The translations under genes were made by a program, and so were the position numbers. Under the pieces are notes generated by a model. It worked only from the letters and a program-made list of their open reading frames with translations. It was not told where the DNA came from and searched no databases. Of a stretch of 64,000 nucleotides of DNA, positions 1-7,214 are shown one piece after another (position 1 is the first letter of the stretch; the number at the start of each line of letters is the position of its first letter). Origin of the DNA: JBBSOK01 sp965219125 (GTDB taxonomy: Bacteria > Bacteroidota > Bacteroidia > Flavobacteriales > Flavobacteriaceae); NCBI GenBank assembly GCA_965219125.1, contig CBDCMO010000002.1, positions 2,746,549 through 2,810,548 on the forward strand. Reading direction: 5' to 3'.

Positions 1-185
1 TCTGTCCAACATTCGCCCATGTTTGGGCAACTGCCGGACGTACAAATTGTGTGAAGATTGTATTTATCTACCAAACCTCGCAGCTCGGTGTATTTTTTAC
101 CCATTGGCAGTTTAACGCGCAACCACTTTGGCTTTGGCGTTCGGTTACTACTTATTTCTGGGCGTTCTAAAATTTCTGTGCTCAT
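1..185 (-). CDS. lipA: Lipoyl synthase, N-terminal part (cut by window edge)
   Basis: The 61 visible codons run off the left edge. Family role: radical SAM insertion of two sulfurs into protein-bound octanoyl groups to make lipoyl cofactors of the 2-oxoacid dehydrogenases. What is seen: a basic segment (KPKWLRVKLP) followed by CTSGSCPNMGECW. This fits the N-terminal auxiliary-cluster motif CX4CX5C of LipA (C-TSGS-C-PNMGE-C). The radical SAM CX3CX2C motif lies outside the window. The ATG is 7 bases from a TATCTTTG -7 element, so the mRNA leader is very short. Confidence 0.9.
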   Translation of the reverse strand, partial: MSTEILERPEISSNRTPKPKWLRVKLPMGKKYTELRGLVDKYNLHTICTSGSCPNMGECWT

Positions 186-192
186 TGTCCAG

Positions 193-200
193 CAAAGATA
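193..200 (-). promoter_or_regulatory. Putative -7 promoter element of lipA
   Basis: Minus strand reads TATCTTTG, matching the Bacteroidota -7 consensus TAnnTTTG, immediately upstream of the lipA ATG. No clear -33 TTG at the usual spacing. A start a few bases downstream would give an almost leaderless transcript. Confidence 0.5.
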
Positions 201-258
201 ATGAATTCAATAGTCAATATATAATATTCCCGGCTATAGGTTTAACAAGAATTTGAGG

Positions 259-831
259 CTAATCTATTTGATTTTCAGCAATTATATCTGCCAATAATTT
301 TCGAGCTCGAAGCAATCTGACTTTGATGTTATTTAAGGGCTCATCAAGATTTTCGGCAATTTCATTGTAGCTCATTTCTTGAAAATAACGCAAATTTATA
401 ACCTTTTGATATTGCGGTTTCAACACTTTTATAAACTGAAGTAACTGCGCTAAATTTTGTTCTTTAATTAGTTTTCCTTCCGGAGAAGGCGCGTGATCTG
501 CAATTTTTTGAATGTGATATTCTGAAGAACTTGTGGAATTTCTATATAAGGATGCGTTTTTTTTCCGCGATTTATCTATTTGAATATTCTTCGAAATCGT
601 GATTAACCACGTTGCAAATTCATATTTGGAATCGTACGTTTCAATTTTGTCGAATGCTTTGCTAAAGGTTTCAATTGTAATATCTTCCGCTTCATATTCA
701 TCTTTTATCTGCTTCAGTTGAAAGCCATAAACAGTATTCCAAAATGTATCCAATAAAAATTTAAACGCGGCTTGTGTATTGTTTTTAGCAGCTTCAATTT
801 GAGTTCTAATTACAGTATTCTCTACTTCCAA
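259..831 (-). CDS. ECF-type RNA polymerase sigma-70 factor
   Basis: A 190-residue protein with the layout of extracytoplasmic-function sigma factors. Region 2 (about residues 20-90) includes the stretch around YEAEDITIETFSKAF and the region 2.4-like WLITISKNIQID. A short linker follows, then region 4 (about 125-185) with the helix-turn-helix QEMSYNEIAENLDEPLNNIKV. It would direct core RNA polymerase to a small regulon; the targets cannot be read from the sequence. The ATG overlaps the end of the upstream glycosyltransferase gene by 10 bases, so the two are co-transcribed. No anti-sigma gene is adjacent. Confidence 0.9.
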   Translation of the reverse strand: MEVENTVIRTQIEAAKNNTQAAFKFLLDTFWNTVYGFQLKQIKDEYEAEDITIETFSKAFDKIETYDSKYEFATWLITISKNIQIDKSRKKNASLYRNSTSSSEYHIQKIADHAPSPEGKLIKEQNLAQLLQFIKVLKPQYQKVINLRYFQEMSYNEIAENLDEPLNNIKVRLLRARKLLADIIAENQID

Positions 832-1913
832 TGTTGCTTTTTTGATGTCTTTGAATTAATAAAGATACCAAATTGAAAGAAAACCAAAAATAATTCTAAA
901 ATAAAGACGAACGGAACAAGATCATATTCATTCAATTTTTTTGCGGCTTTACCAACAATTATATATTGAAATAAAATTCTAAAAACGAAAATGATAAGCG
1001 TAATTTTCCAATTGCCAGATAATAAAGACGCAACGAAAAATAGCCAAAAAAGCAGATTCGCTACATAATAAAGTCCCAACCAAATCTTGTGTTCTTTTTT
1101 ATACATTTTTGAAGTTGAAATATGTCGCTGTTTTTGCTTCCTCCAAGATTTAAAAGTAGTTTTAGGTTTCGAAATTGTGAAGGCATTTTGATTTATGCAC
1201 AAAGCTGTATTATTTTTATTCGCCGCTTTATTCACAAATAAATCGTCATCGCCCGATAGAATTTTAATGTGGCTCATAAAACCTTGATTGTCATAAAAAA
1301 GTTTACTTGTGTACGCCAAATTTCTGCCAACGCCCATATAAGGTTTGCCAATTGCAGCATACGAAAAGTATTGAATGGCAGTCATCGCAGTTTCAAAACG
1401 AATTAATTTATTCAAAAAGCCCGATGTTTTTTCATAGGCACCGTAACCCAAAATCAGCTGTTTTTCAACTGAAAAATTGGAGCTCATTATTGCTAACCAA
1501 TCGTTGCTTGCAGGTATGCAATCTGCATCTGTAAAGACCAAATAATTGTTAAGCGCTTTCTTAATACCTAAAGTAAGCGCATACTTTTTGTTACCATAAA
1601 AGGCCTCATTAGATTTTACATCAACAATTTTTACACGATGATCAATTTCTGCGAAATGCTCGATAACGTCTAAAGTTTCGTCTATTGAAGAATCGTTTAT
1701 TAAAATAAGCTCAAAGTTGGTAAATGTTTGTTCAAGAATTTTTGGAACAAGAATTTTTAAATTTTCAACTTCATTTTTTGCGCAAATTAGTACCGAAATC
1801 GGAAATTTATGGACAGGCTGCAAAGAAGATTTTAAAGAAAGAAACTTTGAAAAGAGTAGGTAGTAAAAACAATTTATTGCCACGACCGCGGCAAAAATGT
1901 AAAATAGAATCAT
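822..1913 (-). CDS. Family 2 glycosyltransferase, membrane-bound
   Basis: 363 residues. An N-terminal membrane segment (about 1-22) precedes a GT-A fold with ISVLICAKNE, the nucleotide-sugar binding VFTDADC, a GDDD acceptor-site motif and a basic KQKQRH stretch in the place of the QxxRW motif of processive GT2 enzymes. Three or so C-terminal hydrophobic segments follow (about 275-350). By family it transfers a sugar from a nucleotide donor to a lipid or polysaccharide acceptor at the cytoplasmic face. The donor and acceptor are unknown. First gene of a two-gene unit with the sigma factor. Confidence 0.85.
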   Translation of the reverse strand: MILFYIFAAVVAINCFYYLLFSKFLSLKSSLQPVHKFPISVLICAKNEVENLKILVPKILEQTFTNFELILINDSSIDETLDVIEHFAEIDHRVKIVDVKSNEAFYGNKKYALTLGIKKALNNYLVFTDADCIPASNDWLAIMSSNFSVEKQLILGYGAYEKTSGFLNKLIRFETAMTAIQYFSYAAIGKPYMGVGRNLAYTSKLFYDNQGFMSHIKILSGDDDLFVNKAANKNNTALCINQNAFTISKPKTTFKSWRKQKQRHISTSKMYKKEHKIWLGLYYVANLLFWLFFVASLLSGNWKITLIIFVFRILFQYIIVGKAAKKLNEYDLVPFVFILELFLVFFQFGIFINSKTSKKQHWK

Positions 1914-2002
1914 ACTTTAAATTGGGTAATTTTTAGTCGAATAGATTATGAAGACTTAGAAGTTTTTTATCTGGAAATTTGAAAATTATGTATTTAAGAA
2001 CT

Positions 2003-2209
2003 TTATTCTTTTACAATTTCAGATTCGCAGGTATCAAATTGATCGGGTGTTTTGCCACAAAAACCACAAGCTGCGCCATCTTTATTTAAGAATGGACTTT
2101 GGCTAGCGCAGGTGCCCGCGAACTTGCCATCTTTCTTGCCCCAAATTTTTATTGCGATGCCGCCAACGGCTAAAAGTAGAAGACCTATGGTTAAAAAGAA
2201 TAATGTCAT
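2003..2209 (-). CDS. Small membrane protein with Cys motifs (NqrM-like)
   Basis: 68 residues: one N-terminal membrane helix (MTLFFLTIGLLLLAVGGIAI), then a basic turn and a cytosolic or periplasmic tail with four cysteines (GTCASQ, ACGFCG, DTCES). The layout, one helix followed by spaced Cys with a CGxCG-like turn, resembles the NqrM/DUF539 family linked to maturation of Na+-translocating NADH:quinone reductase; that link is by resemblance only. I chose the internal ATG because the longer reading frame would begin inside the -7 element at 2234-2241. Confidence 0.65.
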   Translation of the reverse strand: MTLFFLTIGLLLLAVGGIAIKIWGKKDGKFAGTCASQSPFLNKDGAACGFCGKTPDQFDTCESEIVKE

Positions 2210-2233
2210 AATCTTAATTTGAATATTGAACAG

Positions 2234-2241
2234 CAAAAGTA
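2234..2241 (-). promoter_or_regulatory. Putative -7 promoter element of the small Cys-rich membrane gene
   Basis: Minus strand TACTTTTG fits TAnnTTTG. Nineteen bases further upstream stands CTG, one mismatch from the -33 TTG. It supports the shorter start of the downstream gene. Confidence 0.5.
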
Positions 2242-2319
2242 CAATGTTTAAGACTGAAAACAGATAGATTTAAGCTATTTTTATGGCTTTGGTTTACGAA
2301 CAATTAATCCGTAAACTTC

Positions 2320-2766
2320 TCATTTTTTCTTGTCTAAACGATGATTTTCAAAAATTTCTAAACCTGTTTTTAAAAATCCTATTAGTCCAATCCCTAAAAC
2401 TATTATTCCGAATGAAAGTTGAATTATTTTTTCATTTTTAGAGAAAAAATATCCAAAAAGTCCAAAACTTAATGTGGCGAAAGTTAAAATTGTACTATAT
2501 AAAATATAGATTTTGCCCTTTTTAGGATTCTCCCACACTCTCTTTGAAAATGTGTTTTGTGTTTTTGTCGTGTCCTGCAATGTCGAAAAACTAATCCCGA
2601 GTCCAATAAATATTAAAGCATTATTGAAGTTTTCAAAAATTATATCGGGGTTTGTTTTTAAATATTCCAATCCGTTGAAGTAGGGTTTCATTGAAAAAAA
2701 TAATCCCAAAAACATTAATGGATATTGTAAATAACTTAGTATTTGAAAGTATTTTTTGGTTTTCAT
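2320..2766 (-). CDS. Integral membrane protein of unknown function
   Basis: 148 residues with four predicted membrane segments (about 10-27, 48-62, 87-107, 114-134), a basic loop with KTQNTFSKRVWENPKKGK between helices 2 and 3, and a charged tail ending in KKK. I do not recognise the family. It stands alone between the Cys-rich small gene and murB, with about 110 non-coding bases on the murB side. Confidence 0.6.
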   Translation of the reverse strand: MKTKKYFQILSYLQYPLMFLGLFFSMKPYFNGLEYLKTNPDIIFENFNNALIFIGLGISFSTLQDTTKTQNTFSKRVWENPKKGKIYILYSTILTFATLSFGLFGYFFSKNEKIIQLSFGIIVLGIGLIGFLKTGLEIFENHRLDKKK

Positions 2767-2879
2767 TTTATAGAATTGATGAAATTGTTTTTCAAAGAAG
2801 TAAGAAAATTTACATGTTTTGCTATTGAAGTAATTTGAAAATAAGATTGACTTTTAATTTCTACTTATTTGAAGCAACA

Positions 2880-3893
2880 TCAAAAAACATTCACTTCCGG
2901 CTCAATTAAAATACCAAATTTTTCTTTTACCGTTTGTTGAATTTTCATTGCCAAGTCCCAAATTTCTTCGCCTGCAGCATTACCATAATTAACCAAAACC
3001 AAAGCTTGATTTTTATGAACGCCTGCATCGCCAAATCTGCTTCCTTTAAAACCGGCTTGTTCAATTAACCAACCTGCTGGAATTTTGAACTCGGTTGCAG
3101 AAACTTCATAAAATGGTGCGTTTTCGTTTTTCTTTCTGAATTTTTGAAATGTTTCAAAATCAACCACCGGATTTTTAAAAAAACTGCCGCTATTTCCCAA
3201 CACTTTTGGATCTGGAAGTTTAGATTGCCGAATTGTTATCACAGCATCTGAAACATCGGTAATAGTTGGGTTTTCAATATTTCGTTCCTTCAACAAATTT
3301 TGAATATCACCATAACCAATATTAAGTTTGTGGTTATTCTTTGAAAGATTAAAAGTAACACTCGTAATTATATATTTGTCCTTCAATTCATTTTTAAAAA
3401 TGGAGTTTCGGTATCCAAAATTGCATTGGTCTTTTGTGAAGATTTTCTCAATTCCTGTAGCAATTTCTACAGTTGTGCAACTTTCAAAAGTGTCTTTTAG
3501 CTCAACGCCATAAGCACCAATATTTTGTATGGGCGCACTACCAATATTTCCTGGAATTAACGATAGATTTTCAAGTCCGCCAAAATCATTTTTCAAACAA
3601 TTTAAAACGAATTCATGCCAATTTTCGCCAGCCATTGCTTTGACCGAAACATTGTTTTCCGTGTCAGAAATCATTTCGATTCCCTTTAAATTCAAGTAAA
3701 TAACAAGTCCTTCAATATTTTTGGTTAGCAACATATTGCTGCCGCCACTCAAAATAAATAGTGGTTTATTTTTGTTTTCGTGAAGAACTTGTTTTAATTC
3801 GGCAATCGTTTTTACTTCAACAAAACGTTCAACAAAACATTCAATACCGAATGTATTAAAGGCTTTTAAAGATTTGTTAGCTTCAATTTCCAT
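2880..3893 (-). CDS. murB: UDP-N-acetylenolpyruvoylglucosamine reductase
   Basis: 337 residues, the normal length of type I MurB. It reduces the enolpyruvyl group of UDP-GlcNAc-enolpyruvate with NADPH to give UDP-MurNAc, the second committed step of peptidoglycan synthesis, in the cytoplasm. Seen: the FAD-binding loop LSGGSNML, IPGNIGSAPIQNIGAYG, the catalytic serine in GNSGSFFKNP, and the C-terminal acidic IEPEV near the end that holds the conserved glutamate. The start codon overlaps the stop of the upstream aminotransferase gene by one base (TAATG), so translation is probably coupled. Confidence 0.95.
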   Translation of the reverse strand: MEIEANKSLKAFNTFGIECFVERFVEVKTIAELKQVLHENKNKPLFILSGGSNMLLTKNIEGLVIYLNLKGIEMISDTENNVSVKAMAGENWHEFVLNCLKNDFGGLENLSLIPGNIGSAPIQNIGAYGVELKDTFESCTTVEIATGIEKIFTKDQCNFGYRNSIFKNELKDKYIITSVTFNLSKNNHKLNIGYGDIQNLLKERNIENPTITDVSDAVITIRQSKLPDPKVLGNSGSFFKNPVVDFETFQKFRKKNENAPFYEVSATEFKIPAGWLIEQAGFKGSRFGDAGVHKNQALVLVNYGNAAGEEIWDLAMKIQQTVKEKFGILIEPEVNVF

Positions 3894-5083
3894 TAATCTT
3901 TGTATTGCTCTAAGGCTACCTTTAAAATCTCAACCGCCCTAACCAAGCTATCTTTGTTTAGCACATAAGCAATACGAATTTGATTTAAACCAACGCCCGG
4001 CGTAGAGTAAAAACCGCCAGCAGGCGCAACCATAACAGTTTCGCCGTTAAGATCGAATGATTCCAGCAACCATTGTGCAAAATGATCACTATTTTTTACG
4101 GGTAATTCTACAATACAATAAAAGGCGCCTTTTGGTACACCCACTTTTACGCCAGGAATTTTATGTAAACTTGCTACCAAAATATTTCGGCGTTCTTGGT
4201 ATTCTTCAATAACTTCATCAAAATAACTTTGTGGCGTTTGTAAGGCAGCTTCACTCGCAATTTGTGCAAATGTTGGTGGACTTAATCTTGCCTGTGCATA
4301 TTTTAATGCTGTTTTTATAACTTCTTTATTTTTTGAAACCAAACAGCCAATACGTGCGCCACACATACTGTATCTTTTTGAAACAGAATCTATTATAATT
4401 CCATTTTCCGCCAAATCTTCTTCTTCTAAAATTGAATAATGTTTAAAACCGTCGTAGGTAAATTCTCTATAAACTTCGTCAGAAATCAAAAACAGATCGT
4501 GCTTTTTTACGATAGCAGCCAATTTTTGAATTTCTTCTTTTGAATAAAGATATCCGGTAGGATTGCCGGGATTACAAATTAAAATCGCCTTCGTTTTTGA
4601 AGTTATCAATTTTTCAAATTCTGAAATTGGTGGAAGTGCAAAATTGTTATCAATTTTTGAAATTACGGGAACAATCTTTACACCGCTCGCAGTTGCAAAT
4701 CCATTATAATTTGCATAAAAAGGTTCTGGAATTATAATCTCATCATCAACATCGGCAACGGTTCCCATTGCGAACAACAATGCTTCACTACCGCCCGTTG
4801 TAACAATTATGTCATTTGCTTCAACTTTAATATTGTTGTTCTTATAATAAACTGCAATTTTTGCACGATATTCTTCAGAACCTTCCGAACGAGTGTACGC
4901 CAATATTTCCAAATGATGGTGCGCAACCGCTTCCATCGCTACATTTGGCGATTTAATATCGGGCTGACCTATATTTAAATGGTAAACTGTTTTGTTTGCT
5001 TTGTACGCTTTTTCGGCGTAAGGAACCAATTTTCTAATAGGAGATTCGGGCATTTCGGCACCTTTGTGCGATATTTTCGGCAT
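3893..5083 (-). CDS. Pyridoxal-phosphate aminotransferase, class I/II
   Basis: 396 residues from the chosen start. Fold-type I aminotransferase: HLNIGQPDIKSP near the N-terminus, NPGNPTGYLYS, the PLP-binding lysine in DSVSKRYSMCGARIG, and the substrate-carboxylate arginine region QIRIAY near the C-terminus. Family members transaminate aspartate, aromatic or other amino acids; the exact substrate cannot be read. I start at MPKIS because the -7 element at 5110-5117 puts transcription start at about 5103, on top of an alternative upstream ATG (5104). Upstream partner of murB in a two-gene unit. Confidence 0.85.
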   Translation of the reverse strand: MPKISHKGAEMPESPIRKLVPYAEKAYKANKTVYHLNIGQPDIKSPNVAMEAVAHHHLEILAYTRSEGSEEYRAKIAVYYKNNNIKVEANDIIVTTGGSEALLFAMGTVADVDDEIIIPEPFYANYNGFATASGVKIVPVISKIDNNFALPPISEFEKLITSKTKAILICNPGNPTGYLYSKEEIQKLAAIVKKHDLFLISDEVYREFTYDGFKHYSILEEEDLAENGIIIDSVSKRYSMCGARIGCLVSKNKEVIKTALKYAQARLSPPTFAQIASEAALQTPQSYFDEVIEEYQERRNILVASLHKIPGVKVGVPKGAFYCIVELPVKNSDHFAQWLLESFDLNGETVMVAPAGGFYSTPGVGLNQIRIAYVLNKDSLVRAVEILKVALEQYKD

Positions 5084-5109
5084 AATTTTGGGAATTTGGA
5101 ACAAAGTTG

Positions 5110-5117
5110 CAAAATTA
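5110..5117 (-). promoter_or_regulatory. Putative -7 promoter element of the aminotransferase-murB unit
   Basis: Minus strand TAATTTTG matches TAnnTTTG, about 27 bases before the preferred ATG. The -33 element is not obvious. Confidence 0.4.
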
Positions 5118-5179
5118 ATCGTTAATATAAAATTGCGTGTTACATTTTACCTAATTTTTGTATCTTCCATTTAAATTAA

Positions 5180-6532
5180 ATGCACACAAAAATCCTTCAA
5201 TTAGTTCATTGCTCTTTACTTTGTCTGAGTCCTTTAATGGGTTATTCACAGGCAGGATTTCGCTTGCCCGAAAATCAGAAAAAAGATAAAATTGCAGTTC
5301 AAGTAATCAACAATCTGCCAATAATTCCTGTTGAAATAAATGGCGCTAAACTTTCATTTATACTTGATACGGGCGTAAGCTCGACCATTTTATTTAGTCT
5401 TTCAAAAACCGATTCGCTTCAAATTAATAATACTACACAAATTGAATTACAAGGTTTGGGAACTGGTGGCACGGTTGAAGCGATTAAAAGTGAAAATAAT
5501 ATTATTAAAGTAGGAAATGCAATAGATGTAAACCATACATTGTATGTTATATTCGATCAGAACATAAATTTTTCGCCAAGAATGGGAATTCCAATTCACG
5601 GAATTTTGGGATCAGATTTTTTCAAGAATTTTATTGTTAAGTTGAATTACACTACTAAAAATGTAACACTGTATAATCCGAGATTTACTTCCCCAAAAGC
5701 TTGTAAAAAATGCGAAGAAGCACCTTTACGTTTTTTTAACGGAAAACCATATTTGGAAGTTGGAGTAAGTTCCGAAGAAAGAAAATTGAAGCAGTTGTTA
5801 CTTGTTGATAGCGGAAGCAGCGACGCCATTTGGTTGTTTGATGAAGCTAATCTACTTACTGAAAACCCAAAGAATTATTTTGAAGATTTTCTCGGCCTAG
5901 GTTTAAGTGGTGGTATTTTCGGAAAACGATCAAGACTTGACCAAGTTGAGCTTGGCAATTTTAAGATGAAAAAAGTAAATGTTGCCTTTCCCGATGCCGA
6001 GGCAATAAGCTTTGCAAAAACCATTAAAGAGCGTGATGGCAGTTTGGGCGGCGCATTTTTAAAACGGTTTACTGTATTTTTTAATTATGGGGAGAAAAAA
6101 GTTTGGTTTAAAAAAAACCGTGATTTTTCCAACCCTTTTTATTATAATATGAGCGGGTTAACTATTGAGCACGGCGAAATGGATGTGGTTAAAGAGCTTA
6201 AACAATCCAGCAATTTTGCCCGGAGAAGCAGAACAGCCGAGCTTGCAAACCCAGATAGCGGCGTTACAGTTTCAAGCTACGATTATTATTCAATTAAACT
6301 GGTGCCAAAATATATTGTGGCCGAAATTAGAGAAGGATCGCCAGCACAATTAGCTGGTATTGTAGAAGGTGATGAGATAATTACTATAAATGGAAAACAG
6401 GCATATCATTTCACTTTAAATGAATTGATAGAAATTTTTACCACTGAAGAAGGTAAGAGAATAAGCTTAGAGATACTTAGAAATGACATTTCATATATAA
6501 TAAAATTCAATCTAGAACGAGTATTAAATTAG
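5180..6532 (+). CDS. Secreted retropepsin-like aspartyl protease with PDZ domain
   Basis: 450 residues. A signal peptide (about 1-25, ending at SQA) leads into two retropepsin-like halves. The first carries FILDTGVSS (about residues 61-69), the second LLVDSGSSD (about 206-214), giving the two catalytic Asp motifs expected of a single-chain aspartic protease. A PDZ domain follows near the C-terminus (about 375-445) with EIREGSPAQLAGIVEGDEI. It is probably periplasmic or surface exposed; the substrate is unknown. It is convergent with the DUF1573 gene and shares the terminator hairpin at 6562-6600. Confidence 0.85.
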   Translation: MHTKILQLVHCSLLCLSPLMGYSQAGFRLPENQKKDKIAVQVINNLPIIPVEINGAKLSFILDTGVSSTILFSLSKTDSLQINNTTQIELQGLGTGGTVEAIKSENNIIKVGNAIDVNHTLYVIFDQNINFSPRMGIPIHGILGSDFFKNFIVKLNYTTKNVTLYNPRFTSPKACKKCEEAPLRFFNGKPYLEVGVSSEERKLKQLLLVDSGSSDAIWLFDEANLLTENPKNYFEDFLGLGLSGGIFGKRSRLDQVELGNFKMKKVNVAFPDAEAISFAKTIKERDGSLGGAFLKRFTVFFNYGEKKVWFKKNRDFSNPFYYNMSGLTIEHGEMDVVKELKQSSNFARRSRTAELANPDSGVTVSSYDYYSIKLVPKYIVAEIREGSPAQLAGIVEGDEIITINGKQAYHFTLNELIEIFTTEEGKRISLEILRNDISYIIKFNLERVLN

Positions 6533-6561
6533 CTGTGCTAATTCACAACCTACTATTTTCA

Positions 6562-6600
6562 ACAAAAAAAACGGCTTCAAAATTTTTGAAGCCGTTTTAA
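6562..6600. terminator. Bidirectional intrinsic terminator
   Basis: A perfect stem, AAACGGCTTCAAAA pairing with TTTTGAAGCCGTTT, with A- and T-runs on its two sides. It sits between convergent genes and can end transcription from both. Confidence 0.85.
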
Positions 6601-6616
6601 ATTAAAAGTAGTAGTT

Positions 6617-7012
6617 TTATTTTGTTTTTTCAAGTACGCTTTGGTTTTCAGCCATCACCTCGCCATTAATTTTTAAAGCCAAAACCGGCTCTGAGGCATT
6701 ACTGTAAACAGTTATTGTTTTTCTAATTGGCCCAACACGATTGGTATCATACTTTACCTGAATAGTACCAGTTGCTCCAGCAGCAATAGGGCCATCGGGT
6801 TTTTTTGGCACGGTACAACCACAACTAGATTTTACATCGGTAACAACTAAAGGTGCGTCGCCGGTGTTGGTGAATTCAAAAACACGTACGCCGTCGCTTC
6901 CTTTTGCAATGTTACCGTAATCTACGGTATCGCTTTTAAAAGAAATTTTTGCTTGTTGTGCATTAACTGCAAAACCAATTAACGCGATAAGCACAATTGA
7001 TAATTTTTTCAT
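6617..7012 (-). CDS. DUF1573 domain secreted protein
   Basis: 131 residues: signal peptide (about 1-18, ending VNAQQ) and one DUF1573 domain, an immunoglobulin-like beta sandwich with the typical FEFTNTGDAPLVVTDVKSSCGCTVP stretch broken here as GDAPLVVTDVKSSCGC followed by TVPKKP, and later GTIQVKYDTNRVG. The paired Cys in SSCGC is a family hallmark. Such proteins are exported and common in Bacteroidota; the function is not established. It is monocistronic and divergent from valS. Confidence 0.85.
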   Translation of the reverse strand: MKKLSIVLIALIGFAVNAQQAKISFKSDTVDYGNIAKGSDGVRVFEFTNTGDAPLVVTDVKSSCGCTVPKKPDGPIAAGATGTIQVKYDTNRVGPIRKTITVYSNASEPVLALKINGEVMAENQSVLEKTK

Positions 7013-7178
7013 TTTATTGGTATTTATGTTATTGTTTTGGAAGATTTTATGCCCACAAAATATCTTCCGTGAAATAAATTAAAGGTGGGTATTTAAATTT
7101 TAATAGTCCGCTAAAATAGTGAACTTATAGAAACTCTGCAAAATTACTTATTCACTTTTATGCTATTACAGTTATTCC

Positions 7179-7186
7179 TACTTTTG
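7179..7186 (+). promoter_or_regulatory. Putative -7 promoter element of valS
   Basis: TACTTTTG matches TAnnTTTG, 28 bases before the valS ATG. No clear -33 TTG. Confidence 0.5.
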
Positions 7187-7214
7187 CAAACTATAATTCA
7201 AAAACCAGACCAAA